DNA from: Welwitschia mirabilis
Taxonomy: Eukaryota > Gnetophyta > Gnetopsida > Welwitschiales
Length of the DNA stretch: 22,813 bases
Direction of reading: 5' to 3'
NCBI GenBank assembly: GCA_051453625.1
Contig: JBOZIK010000001.1
Coordinates: forward strand, 128,306,984 to 128,329,796
Part shown: in pieces, positions 1 to 10,150 of the stretch
Layout of the letters: each line of letters begins with the position of its first letter
How positions within the stretch are numbered: the first letter of the stretch is position 1
The notes under the pieces: model-generated
Seen by the model: the letters and a program-made list of their open reading frames with translations, nothing else
Told to the model about the DNA's origin: nothing
Databases searched by the model: none
Translations under genes and position numbers: made by a program

Positions 1-227
1 CATCTTCATTTTTCATGACATTGCATTGTTGTTTACTTCACATTTAATAAAAGAGAAAATACTAAACATACTTTGTGAAATCAATTCTTTAACTTCTAGT
101 CTAGTGCCTTTAATGGATTATGACAGTCGAGTTAACTCCTGTTTATACTAGTATGTGTTTTTTGCAAGTATTATGATTTACAAGTTTTGCCTAAGGATTA
201 AAGACTGCATAAATTCACGTTACAACA
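1..227 (+). mobile_element. 3' part of an LTR (copy N1), cut by the window edge
   Basis: This stretch aligns by eye with 19444-19673. Shared blocks include the polyadenylation-like AATAAA (46-51 here, 19488-19493 there), the block around TAGTATGTGTTTTT (about 150-163), GATTTACAAGTTT, and the terminal block GCATAAATTCACGTTACAACA ending in CA at 227. The other copy is followed directly by an Asp-type primer-binding site, which identifies this boundary as an LTR 3' end and the orientation as +. The LTR start lies outside the window. The primer-binding site after 227 is badly degraded; GGATGCTTT at 237-245 resembles the start of the decayed site of the other copy. Similarity is clear; the LTR assignment is an inference from the other copy. 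Confidence 0.72.
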
Positions 228-235
228 TATACTTT

Positions 236-334
236 GGGATGCTTTAAAGAATTACCCTGTTAGGTTTAGGGATACTCTAAAGAGTGGCTCCATTAGGCTT
301 TGGAACATTATAAAGAATTACTTCATTAAGATTT
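236..334 (+). repeat. 33-bp tandem repeat, three units, just inside the LTR end
   Basis: Three consecutive 33-bp units are visible at 236-268, 269-301 and 302-334. Each starts GGGAT or GGAAC, carries TAAAGA at the same position, and ends in TTAGG/TTAAG plus TTT or TTA. The units differ at roughly a third of positions, so the array is old. It starts where the primer-binding site should be, so it may have arisen from the first bases of the internal region. Confidence 0.8.
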
Positions 335-2212
335 GAAAATCCTACTTTGTAACCCTAATTTTACTTGTAAATAGCCTACTTTAATTCAATTGAAGTCATA
401 AATTATCATATCATGCAAGAAGATTATTGGAGCTTTAGTCATGTGTTCTTTCTAATCCTTTCATTAAAGATGAACTAGCTTCTAATATAGCATGATGTTT
501 CTTAGATTAGCATGAGTGCTTTTCATAGATTCTATGTTTTACTTATCTGATAATAAATTATTACATGTTCTTTCTTAGTTCATTACTTTGATATTAAATG
601 GTGCTTACTTTGTACTTGTTATGCTTAGTATTAGCTAAGGCATGTTATTACTTTAAGATCTTATGTGTGATTCTCCTTTTTAATTTAGCTTACATAACCT
701 AAATTTTTATTTAATAGATCTTGGAAGACCCTATTTTTCATTCTTATAATATTCTTGTTATGAAGGTTAGAGTGGCTTAGAGATATCACCTTCATGTTTA
801 TGATGGAAGAGATTATGCCACACGATTAATTAAAACTAACTCACATAAAGCTAAATTAATTTAATTAAAGAATCTTGCTATCTTTAAAATCATTATACTA
901 GTCTTAGAGTTATGTCCCATTCCTAGCTCTGTTATACACTTTAGTCACTTATTTTCATTGTACTTGCTTTATTGCCAGTTCAACACATCTATCCCCATAG
1001 AACAATGATACTAAGACTATACTATAAATGGAAGTTCTACTTTTATTATTAGAAGTTGGGTTTGAACATCTAATATTTGCATCCCTAGGGCAATATTACA
1101 TATTATCATACATTAACAATAAATACAAGCATAGCTAGATTTTACCATGAATATTGTTTTGGCATCATTTCTAGTGATAGTGACATAGTAGCTATAGTGG
1201 AGCATGCACATTCATTTCCATGATTGTTATTTTCTTTTTCTATTTTATTTTTTTCTTTTATACTAGTTTCATTTCAGTGCCCCTTTATTTTTTTTATTTT
1301 TCATTTTTTTCTTTTATACTGATCCCATTCTGATGCCACTTTATTTATTTTTTTAAGATTTTATTCTCTTTCTTTTCTTCTAATTTTCTTTTTGTTGTTC
1401 TTTTTCTTATTTTTCTTCTTTCTTTGCAAATAATATTTGGAATAACATATTAAATATTCTTATAGGGGCTAATCTTTTATAGGTTTGAAGAAAAGATAAG
1501 AAAACTAAGGGGAAAAAGATTCTTTATTTTCTGCATTGCTCTCTCTACCCTCTTTCTATCTTCTCTTCCCTTCTTTATCCCAGGTGACTTCCTTAGTAGG
1601 TATTTGAAGATACATTTGAAGAAGTTCATCATTAGCAAAAGATCAAAAAAGTGCTTTCATACATGCATTCTTCATTCTTGTATTTCATTTCCAATTTTTT
1701 TTTTTTTTGCATTATATTTTTACTTTTGACATTGCATTGCATTTGTAGTTAATATTTTCATATTTTATGGTTTCTTGCATTGCATTCTATATTTTTACCA
1801 CTCATTTATTTTCACATTTATCCATTGGTCTAAAAATTCTTATTTTTTCATCTTTGCTACTTGATATTTTTCTTATGACCTTTCTTTGAGTAACGTTAGT
1901 GTTGCTACCCTATTCCACTGGTGCCATCATCCTTCTTTCATAGAATACTATGAAAACTCATTAAAGTTATGATTTAGTCCTCTTCTAACTTTTAACATTT
2001 TATTACAAACTTTAATCTTTTAAAATCTTACATAAATAGATAATGTATCTCTAATGGTAGACTCATTAAAACTTTCCTTGCATCATGAATCATAATCCTT
2101 ACTCTTTTGTTTGAAATCACAAACCTTATTTTTGTTCTAGTTTCCAACCTAAGAGAACTGTAAAAGATTACCTTGAATGTTAATAATTAGGTTTCCCTTC
2201 ATGTATTACTTA
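335..2212. other. Non-coding leader of element N1 or unrelated filler
   Basis: No reading frame of useful length or recognisable domain is visible on either strand. The stretch is A+T-rich with long T-rich tracts (for example 1230-1440 and a T run near 1695-1710) and CATT/GCATT-rich patches around 1710-1800. It contains one direct repeat (1255-1344). By position it would be the 5' leader between the N1 LTR and its decayed ORF, but it is longer than the equivalent interval in copy N3 (about 0.8 kb), so other insertions may be buried here. Confidence 0.5.
1255..1344 (+). repeat. Two-copy direct repeat with a TACTGATCCCATT-like core
   Basis: Copy 1 (about 1255-1289) and copy 2 (about 1311-1344) both read CTTTTATACT followed by a CCCATT-like or TTCATT block, TGATGCC or AGTGCCC, and CTTTATTT, separated by a T-rich spacer. 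The core resembles the TACTGGTCCCATT block at 6359-6371, so it is a dispersed motif and not only a local duplication. Confidence 0.55.
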
Positions 2213-3240
2213 ATATCCTTATGTATATACATGTGATTTTGATACCTCTTCATATAATGAATAGATTCTATCTTACTTCCATGATTTTGAATCTAAAGAC
2301 CTTTACTCTTACCAAGAGAATTTTGAGTCTTTGTCTTCTATCTTTTATCATGACTCTCATCCTTCATCATTTCATGAATTCTCTTTACCTTTTATGATCT
2401 CTCATGACTCTTGTTTATCATCTGTTTATTAATTTCTTTTACTTTTTAACCCTTATCCTACATTTTCTCATGAATGTCCTTTGTCTTATCCTACATCTTT
2501 TGACCAATATCATTAATCTTACAAACTCAATAATCTTCTTTAAATTTCTTGGAAGATACTCTTAAGATATTCATGAAGGCTCATATGCAAATCAACTAAG
2601 GCCAACAACATTTCAACTAATAAGCCTCTTTCACATTATAAAAGTTAGAATAGTGTATGCATCAATTAAGCCAAACCACTACATACATCCTTATGTAACT
2701 TAATCAATAATAGAAAGCTTACATCTCTAGAAACTAATCCTAGGAATCATAAAAGAAGTAATAATAGTTAATGAAACCTAAGCCACACACTTTAAAGATG
2801 AGAAAGAAACTAATGAGGACCTATTAGAGGATGAGAAATTAACTAAGGAAAGTCAATCCTTTCAAGAAAGATATACACTTGAGGAGAGTTATATATTTAA
2901 GGATGAGTATTTTAGCAATCCTTGTGAGGGTGAGAACATCAAAGAAGAATTCATACATAACCAATTATACATAGAACCCTTACCTTCTTCTCAACTTTGA
3001 TGAAAAAAACATGTTCATAACATCTTTATTTCTTGAGCAAGATTCAAACCTTAATGTATAATAAAAACCTTCCTTTGAGTTACAACAACTTTCTAATGAT
3101 CTTATGCATACTTCTCTTAATTAAAACTCATTTTTATAGTGATTAACTACTTATTTTATCTTCATCTCAAAGTGGTGTCTTGCAAGATTTCTTAAAAAAA
3201 CATAAACTAGCTACAAGATGGATACTTTTAAATTTGACTG
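2213..3240 (+). pseudogene. Decayed ORF of element N1 (gag-linker-like, then acidic region)
   Basis: No intact ORF, but coding character persists in successive frames. About 2213-2543 reads as a Ser/His/Pro/Phe/Tyr-rich segment interrupted by one TAG and three TAAs. 2546-2700 contains LEDTLKIFMKAHMQIN followed by Gln-rich and LE-x-x-MHQL patterns, which resembles the linker after the gag domain in Athila/Tat-type elements. 2782-3000 is an open 72-codon acidic segment rich in Glu, Asp and Lys that ends in TGA. 3083-3180 contains LSND followed by hydrophobic YFIFIS, matching LSND and FHFFIS in the N3 copy at 21997-22085. At least three frame changes separate these pieces. No gag, protease or polymerase domain is recognisable, so function is unknown beyond retrotransposon ORF. 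Confidence 0.5.
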
Positions 3241-3255
3241 CATAAACTTTACTAT

Positions 3256-3561
3256 TTGCATTATGTTCTCTCTAACTTCATAAGTACATGTGTAAAAATT
3301 TACACGGATTCTCTCCCATTCTGTAATCCATCATCCAATCATGGCTTTCATACCCTTGAATTTTATATATTTCATATCCTTAAGCCTTTACCCATGCATT
3401 ACACTAGAAAGCCATCCTATAAAAAAAGTTTATTTTTATTACATGATCTTAGACTAGATTTGTCTTCTAGATTAGACTTAGTATGGATGAATCCATTCAT
3501 AATAAAACTAATGTCTCCTAATGTATCTGTCATATGGAACCATCCAAGCATTACCACTTGA
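3256..3561 (+). pseudogene. Open segment with an integrase C-terminal (GPF/Y)-like pattern
   Basis: This 101-codon frame is open from an ATG to TGA. Codons at 3421-3540 spell a pattern resembling the C-terminal module of Ty3/gypsy integrases: LFLLHDLRLDL, then a basic-Leu spacer, then VWMNPFIIK and SPNVSV before IWN. In the family the motif is W-x-GPF/Y with a following P-x-G-x-V; here the Gly codons would be Asn (AAT) and Val (GTA). No catalytic core (HHCC or DDE) is visible upstream, so this is at best the tail of an integrase. It could also be the C-terminal end of the N1 ORF with chance similarity. It lies in the same frame as the acidic segment 2782-3000. Confidence 0.38.
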
Positions 3562-4129
3562 ATAATTATTGCTTTGATTCCTTTCACTTAGATAACCCTA
3601 AATTACATTCACATCATAAAATAAGCAATCACCTTCTTACATCCTATCATCCACATCTTCCATCATTGAATTATTTCATAAGGCTCACTAATCATCCATA
3701 TCATTTGTCTTACTATGAGTTTATGATACTTACTAGACTTGGGTAATGTTTTTTTCATATAAACAAGAATAAGACATCTTTATCATTTCATGATTTTGAT
3801 TGATATTTGATGTATTTTTGCTTTTCAAGGAAAAGTTTTCTTTATCTTTAAGTTCTTCTATTAAGGGTTGAATTAATTTAATATCTCCAATTTGGAGTCA
3901 AGGAAAGAAAGGATGGTTTTTTTTACTTTCATGATGTATTCTTTTTTTCAAACATTCATGGGGATGATATTACTTCTGTATTAGGCTAATGAGCTAATAA
4001 TCCCTTTCATGTACTATGAGAAAAAGAACAAAAGAAAAGTTAAAGAAAATCAAATCAAGGAAAAATATTTAGAATCTTCACTAGCCCATTTGTTTATGAT
4101 CATTTGTATTAGGTTTAGTTAATTAGATT

Positions 4130-4245
4130 AAGGATATGAATACCTACTGGTAATGTAGTTTTAATGATTCATTTGTGGGACATTCAACTACATCAAGGCT
4201 ATGGATGCTTGCTAGCAATGTAGTCCTAACGTCTTTATGTATAAC
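4130..4245 (+). repeat. 65-bp-period direct repeat, two copies
   Basis: AAGGATATGAATACCTACTG at 4130 and AAGGCTATGGATGCTTGCTA at 4195 start two similar units; both continue with AATGTAGT, a TAA[TC]G block and a TTTGT or TTATGT block. The period is 65 bp and the differences are mostly transitions. Confidence 0.6.
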
Positions 4246-5133
4246 ATACTAAACCTATTAGAATAAGGTACCACAACACTAAATGATTAATATGATCAAA
4301 TGCTTAAAGCATGTTATTCATGATTGTAGAAGTGTTTACATGTAAAAATTAACATTCCAATCAAGTATATTTGATTAATTTAGCATAGGAAAAAATATTA
4401 AAATAGCCATTGTATTATAAAATTATCTCTTCTATCCTTTTGATCATTAATTATGAAATTATAACCTTTTTCATAACATTTTTAATCAGTTTCTACATTT
4501 TGGAAGACATACTGCAAAATGAAGAACTTCCATCAGAAAATGCTAGTACTACTAGTCTTTTAGGACATTATGTTCTTACATCTCTATGGAAAATTCATCA
4601 TATTTCACTTTTGGGCTTACTTAGAAGTTAAATCAGAAACAACCATCAACTTTGATGATACATGGTAAAGGTGTAAAATAACATGTCATAGTAACATGCT
4701 ATAGTAATAATTTCAGTGATGTAGAGAACACATGATGTAGCATCTGGTAGTAACAACATTATCATCCAAAGGCCATATCATCATCTATATTCATAAGAAG
4801 ACAAGGAATTCTCCTTAATTCTACATGACAAATTTTGTAATCTCTTCCTAATGTAACCACCTAAAAGTATAAACTCCCTTATGTAATCAATACTAACTAC
4901 TACAAGCCAAATATTCCCAAGCCTTTACTTATATAGAAAAAGGCCTTAAGCCCTTATTTTAAAGGATCTTTGTTTAATAAACATGATAGAAATACTTAGG
5001 TAATTAAGATGTCATGGCTTTCTAAGCATCTCCCTTGAGAGTATACTTGTTCTTAGGCTAGTTTGAAGAGTTCATTTCAGCTTCATCCTCCTTTCTAGAT
5101 GTAATGTGTTTCCTAAATTAATACAAGAATAAG

Positions 5134-5280
5134 TTATTCATTCTTCAATTTATAGTGCATTTTAACATAATACTTTTAATTCTTAGGTGAAACTCTTTCT
5201 TTTTTCAATATCATAGTAGTTTTTCATTCTTTGATTTTAAGTGCATATTAACATGATACTTTGAATTCTTAAGTAAGACT
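5134..5280 (+). repeat. Direct repeat, two copies of about 61 bp, offset 86 bp
   Basis: 5134-5194 and 5220-5280 share the order TT-x-TTCATTCTT, a GTGCAT block, TTAACAT[AG]ATACTTT, and AATTCTTA[AG]GT followed by an AGACT or AAACT end. Identity is roughly three quarters by eye. Confidence 0.65.
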
Positions 5281-5466
5281 ATATTATCAAGATCTTTCAA
5301 ATCAAGTAAATTATCTAAAGTTAACTTTTGGTTATAGTCTTTATTATGTTATATAACTTAAGTACAATTGTCCTTACTTTTTATATTCATAAAGGGCTAT
5401 GAAGGATCAAGTGATTATTGAATTCACCAATACTTACATGATAAGTAAAACTATCACCATTCCTAG

Positions 5467-6112
5467 NNNNNNNNNNNNNNNNNNNNNNNNNNNNNNNNNN
5501 NNNNNNNNNNNNNNNNNNNNNNNNNNNNNNNNNNNNNNNNNNNNNNNNNNNNNNNNNNNNNNNNNNNNNNNNNNNNNNNNNNNNNNNNNNNNNNNNNNNN
5601 NNNNNNNNNNNNNNNNNNNNNNNNNNNNNNNNNNNNNNNNNNNNNNNNNNNNNNNNNNNNNNNNNNNNNNNNNNNNNNNNNNNNNNNNNNNNNNNNNNNN
5701 NNNNNNNNNNNNNNNNNNNNNNNNNNNNNNNNNNNNNNNNNNNNNNNNNNNNNNNNNNNNNNNNNNNNNNNNNNNNNNNNNNNNNNNNNNNNNNNNNNNN
5801 NNNNNNNNNNNNNNNNNNNNNNNNNNNNNNNNNNNNNNNNNNNNNNNNNNNNNNNNNNNNNNNNNNNNNNNNNNNNNNNNNNNNNNNNNNNNNNNNNNNN
5901 NNNNNNNNNNNNNNNNNNNNNNNNNNNNNNNNNNNNNNNNNNNNNNNNNNNNNNNNNNNNNNNNNNNNNNNNNNNNNNNNNNNNNNNNNNNNNNNNNNNN
6001 NNNNNNNNNNNNNNNNNNNNNNNNNNNNNNNNNNNNNNNNNNNNNNNNNNNNNNNNNNNNNNNNNNNNNNNNNNNNNNNNNNNNNNNNNNNNNNNNNNNN
6101 NNNNNNNNNNNN
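5467..6112. other. Assembly gap (646 N)
   Basis: All bases are N. The size is not a round number, so it is probably an estimate from read pairs. Nothing can be said about the content; apparent frames across it are not evidence of genes. Confidence 0.99.
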
Positions 6113-6348
6113 TTTTAATTGCAAGATTGCAATAGTTGTATCAATTTTATTGAGCTTATAATAAATATCCTTGTAGAAGAATGATACTGTGTTCTTACTT
6201 AGTTTATCTGATGTTTTTATTTTACTATAACAAATAATAATAATTTGTAGTAAACCAAATTTTGATGATAGTACTAATGATATTAGCATGCTAGCTTTTC
6301 AAATAGTTATGTATTTTTTTAATTTTTTTTAGTTTATTTTTTATTTTT

Positions 6349-6484
6349 TAGTGGTTGGTACTGGTCCCATTTCCACTGATACCCAAACTGATCCTTTTTT
6401 TAAATTTTAAGTGTTTATTTCATTTATTCTTCTTTCTAGTGATTGGTACCAGTCATTTTTCTAGTGATACCTAAACTAGTCTAA
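6349..6484 (+). repeat. Direct repeat with imperfect dyad GGTA...TACC, two copies
   Basis: 6349-6396 and 6437-6484 share TAGTG[GA]TTGGTAC, an ACTGGTCCCATTT or CAGTCATTTTT block, then a GTGATACC or CTGATACC block and AAACT. Each unit starts near GGTA and ends near TACC, giving a weak inverted symmetry. The ACTGGTCCCATT core recurs in diverged form at 1317-1329. Confidence 0.6.
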
Positions 6485-6575
6485 TTTTAAGTCTTGTTTA
6501 GTTTTCCTACTCTAATCTAAAACATATTTTTATATCTGATATTCTGTATTATAGATATAAATTTTCTATAGGTTG

Positions 6576-6585
6576 NNNNNNNNNN
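6576..6585. other. Assembly gap (10 N)
   Basis: Ten consecutive N between GGTTG and GAAAC. Probably a short unresolved join; any frame across it is unreliable. Confidence 0.99.
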
Positions 6586-7061
6586 GAAACTAAAACTAAG
6601 ATTAAAAAACATGAAAAGTTAAATTAGAACTCTAACTTCATGTCTTTTCTATTTTATCTTCTACAAATTTGTTAGAAATTTAGTTTAGTTTTTGTTTTAT
6701 TTTTATAATTTCTAATAAAATTTCTAAAATGAAAAATGTTTAGGATGTATTTTTCATAGGTTATATTTTAGTTTTATACCATTTCTATTTTCTATTAAAT
6801 TTTCTCGTTACCTTGTAACTTTAAACCTTTTGTATAAACATTATAAACCTATCATCTTTTTTCCAAGTTGTGACTTTTAGGCCTTTTCTGACTAGTACTA
6901 CTAGGGTTTCCAAGCAAGTCTCTAAGACTTAAATCAAAACTTTCTTAAACAATTTAAAACCTATCTATTATCAAGGCCTACACCAAAACTTTTTTAAATA
7001 TTACATGCCTTAAATATAAGATGAATTAGGTGAACTAGTTAAAAATCGTTTCAACAAAAAG

Positions 7062-7985
7062 ATGGACCCTAATACTAAAGAAAATGAAGACCATAGAATA
7101 CTATCTAAAAACCAACCTCATGACAATCTCTAAGGAGAATAAGAATTTATTTTTAAACAACAATATTAAAATGTTCAATTTATTTTTCAATTCCTTTTTG
7201 ATATACCTTGATTAAATCAAGAGCTGATAGAAAACTTACATGTCCATGACTTTAGTTACGAAATAGCTTAAAACCTTGACTAGAACAAATTGCAAAACTA
7301 ATCTGATAACAATTCCTCAAAGTAAACTTGACATGATTATTTACAATTCTAATGCTTAGGAACCCTCTCATATATATTCCAACCATCGATAATAAATAGA
7401 TTAGATTTTAAGCCATTTACAATTTAGTTATGATGCTATTTTTATGGCTTAAAATTAAAAGATTCTTAGTTTCATTTCAAAGAATTTGAATCTGTGCTAT
7501 CTGCCCTATCATAATACTAAATACCTAAGATATCATTAAACTCACTGTTTTTCCATTCTCCTTTAAGAAAAAAGCTAATTATTAACTCTACATTCTTAAA
7601 TCCCTATCAATTAGAACATGGGCTAATTTAAACAAAGCCTTTATTTTCAAATTTTTTCTAAACCATAAAATGATTACTATAGGATAAGAGATTATGAATT
7701 ATTAACAAAAGGATCATGAAAATTTCTTTTAAAACTTAGAGAAGTTTAAGGATTTGCTTCAAAAATTCCCATAATATGTATTTGAGTTAGATAACGAGAT
7801 CAATTTCTTTTATGATAGATTATCTACTAATCATAGACAATCAGTTGAGTAGAGGTAGTTTCCTTAGTCTACCACTAGATAAAGTATGGCATTACCTCAA
7901 AATAGTAGCCAAAATCTCTAGGAATTTAATGAAACCAATTGAAAAACCTAGATCTTAGTCATTCATTACATACACTAGCATTTTT
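7062..7985 (+). pseudogene. Decayed gag of an Athila/Tat-like LTR retrotransposon
   Basis: Gag forms the virus-like particle in which the element RNA is copied. An ATG at 7062 opens a short polar segment, but the clear match starts at 7538: VFPFSFKKKAN, then a stop at the usual Trp, SIRTWANLNKAFIFKFF, EIMNY, ENFF, NLEKFKDLLQKFP, FFYDRLSTNHRQSVE (7538-7849, one frame), then GSFLSLPLDKVWHYLK (from 7854, shifted by one base). This order, with the FKDLL...FYD.L core, is the retrotransposon gag domain typical of the Athila/Tat lineage. Interruptions in this frame are TAA or TAG. The segment 7140-7530 upstream is too decayed to read. The protease of the same element follows at 8815-9208, same strand. 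Confidence 0.78.
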
Positions 7986-8814
7986 AAAGTTCTAAGAAAT
8001 TTTGATATTAATAATCAAATAAATGAATTATTAAGAAGAGCAGAACTCCTTTCCACTACATGTAAACCATAAATTTTTACATCTAAATGTCTTATTTTCT
8101 ACTTAAATTATCATGAAATACCTAAATGTCTTCTATATCCATCTTCGAAAATATTGTAAACAAATAAGGTAACACTATAGGACACTAGTGATGGAGTAGT
8201 AAAAATGACCTTTAGTCAAATACTTATAGCTTTAGGTGGATAAATCATCCTAATTTTTCTTGTAGAAAAAATAATTCCAATGATAAAAATCAAATGAGTC
8301 AATTAAGAACTCCATGTTTATCATTAATGAACGCACAAAAATCCTCAACATCTATCGCATTGGAGAAATCATTAAAAAAATAATAAAGACCAAAAATCAA
8401 ATTATCCATAATCATGAATAAATCATTAAGTAACATTCCTTCTTAATAAATATTAAATAAAATGTCTAACAATTTTAAAATAATACCTAAAAAGGTTTTC
8501 AAAATCCTACCCAAATGCTGTAATAAATTCTTTCTTCTCTAAACCAAAGGAAACCTAGTAAAATCCTTATGTGCTTATAGCTAAACCCTAAAGAAGTTAG
8601 ATTTATAAAAGAATTAGAGCCCAACCAAATTAAAGAAACTAGGGTCATTTATCTTGAGAGAAGAAAAGAGTTGAATAAATAAGTAGAGCAAAACATAACT
8701 TAATAAGAACCGACCCCCAATAGAAAACAACAAGAAGAATGAAACATTAGAAGAATACTTACTTGTTTACCAAGAATTTCTACCCATTCAACATCAACTT
8801 AAGAAGGACAACAT
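7986..8814 (+). other. Gag-protease linker, unreadable
   Basis: Between the gag core and the protease region there is no continuous frame. The composition turns A-rich (Lys/Asn/Glu codons on the + strand), as expected of the low-complexity linker that separates gag and protease in Athila/Tat elements, but no motif can be fixed. Nothing convincing is seen on the minus strand. Confidence 0.5.
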
Positions 8815-9208
8815 TAAAAAGAGAAAATTAGAATATTTAGAGGTTTTTAAAGAGGTCAAAATGAACATGTCACTATTAGACATAATTAGACAAATTCCCT
8901 CTTATAAAAGATTCTTGAAATATATTTCTATAATCATGTTAATAAAAAGGCCTTTTTAGCCTAAAAAACAAGTGTAATAATAGAAGCTAAAATACCTATA
9001 GAGTATAAATATCCCGGTTGTCCTACAATCACTATCACAATTGAAGATAAACATCTTAAAAAAGTGTTATTAGATTTAGAAGCAAGTGTGAATCTTTTAC
9101 TCCACTTAGTTTATAAGAAACTCGGGCTTAATAATCTTAAAAAGACTAAAATCTAATCATATTTAGTAGATAACTCATTGAGATCACTATTAGAAATTGT
9201 TGAAGACA
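8815..9208 (+). pseudogene. Decayed retroviral-type aspartic protease, Athila/Tat-like, cut by a gap
   Basis: The protease cleaves the Gag-Pol polyprotein. 8815-8925 reads KRKLEYLEVFKEV followed by MSLLDIIRQIPSYKRFLKYI, matching the conserved stretch before the protease (x-V-x-I-P-L-L-D-x-I). After a frame change, 8995-9208 reads EYKYPGCPTITITIEDK, LLDLEASVNLL, VYKKLGL and LLEIVED. The catalytic D[LT]GA motif appears as D-L-E-A at 9073-9084, so the Gly after D-L is replaced by Glu, and the usual Pro after NLL is Leu. One in-frame TAA is at 9154-9156. The frame continues into the gap at 9209, which probably holds the protease end. Confidence 0.84.
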
Positions 9209-9868
9209 NNNNNNNNNNNNNNNNNNNNNNNNNNNNNNNNNNNNNNNNNNNNNNNNNNNNNNNNNNNNNNNNNNNNNNNNNNNNNNNNNNNNNNNNNNNN
9301 NNNNNNNNNNNNNNNNNNNNNNNNNNNNNNNNNNNNNNNNNNNNNNNNNNNNNNNNNNNNNNNNNNNNNNNNNNNNNNNNNNNNNNNNNNNNNNNNNNNN
9401 NNNNNNNNNNNNNNNNNNNNNNNNNNNNNNNNNNNNNNNNNNNNNNNNNNNNNNNNNNNNNNNNNNNNNNNNNNNNNNNNNNNNNNNNNNNNNNNNNNNN
9501 NNNNNNNNNNNNNNNNNNNNNNNNNNNNNNNNNNNNNNNNNNNNNNNNNNNNNNNNNNNNNNNNNNNNNNNNNNNNNNNNNNNNNNNNNNNNNNNNNNNN
9601 NNNNNNNNNNNNNNNNNNNNNNNNNNNNNNNNNNNNNNNNNNNNNNNNNNNNNNNNNNNNNNNNNNNNNNNNNNNNNNNNNNNNNNNNNNNNNNNNNNNN
9701 NNNNNNNNNNNNNNNNNNNNNNNNNNNNNNNNNNNNNNNNNNNNNNNNNNNNNNNNNNNNNNNNNNNNNNNNNNNNNNNNNNNNNNNNNNNNNNNNNNNN
9801 NNNNNNNNNNNNNNNNNNNNNNNNNNNNNNNNNNNNNNNNNNNNNNNNNNNNNNNNNNNNNNNNNNNN
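9209..9868. other. Assembly gap (660 N) inside pol
   Basis: All N. It begins inside the protease reading frame, so the missing sequence probably includes the protease end and part of the linker to reverse transcriptase. Content unknown. Confidence 0.99.
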
Positions 9869-10150
9869 TAAATTCATGATTATAATCCTTTTTTGTTAAA
9901 TTGAATACTTGTTCTTCTTATAATGATGTTAATACTTTTGAATCTCCTCTTAAAGTTTTATTAGAAAAGTAAAGAAATGTAATTAGATGGACCACTACCA
10001 ACTTTGAAACTTTAGACTCTTCTAATTGCACCCCCATATTCTTTCAAAGTTTTTACATGTATGTGTAGAGTCAATCCATAAAAATGATATCCATCTTATA
10101 CCCTTTTTAAATAACTAATCTTTTAAGACTCACAACCATAATAATTTTGA
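9869..10150 (+). pseudogene. Possible pol linker downstream of the protease, weak
   Basis: One frame from about 9895 to 10065 has coding-like composition (CSSYNDVNTFESPLKVLLEK, then TAA, then NVIRWTTTNFETL). In Athila/Tat elements an acidic linker and an I-x-W-T motif precede the reverse transcriptase, and this could be its trace. The expected downstream motifs (QRRLNP, the catalytic YxDD) are not seen, so pol appears to be truncated here. This could be chance. Confidence 0.25.

Larger units (their letters stand above)
3562..5466. other. Gene-free A+T-rich stretch with two old direct repeats
   Basis: No domain is recognisable on either strand. The 73-codon frame at 4410-4631 has no family resemblance and looks like chance. 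Purine-rich tracts at 3899-3914 and 4019-4068 could be remnants of a polypurine tract before a 3' LTR, but no LTR boundary can be fixed next to them. Two direct repeats are listed separately (4130-4245 and 5134-5280). Confidence 0.55.
6113..7061. other. Gene-free A+T-rich stretch between gap and gag remnant
   Basis: No coding signal or primer-binding site is visible. It contains the direct repeat at 6349-6484 and a 10-N gap at 6576-6585. By position it should contain the 5' end of the gag-protease element at 7062-9208, but no LTR end or Asp-type site could be recognised. Confidence 0.5.

Noticed and set aside
4410-4631. 73-codon + ORF
   Set aside because: Hydrophobic start from T-rich sequence and no motif; no counterpart in the other element copy.
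5387-6289. Long open frames on both strands across the 646-N gap
   Set aside because: They are open only because N codons cannot be stops. The same holds for the frames across 9209-9868 and 18794-19184, except that the + frame entering 9209 is the real protease frame.
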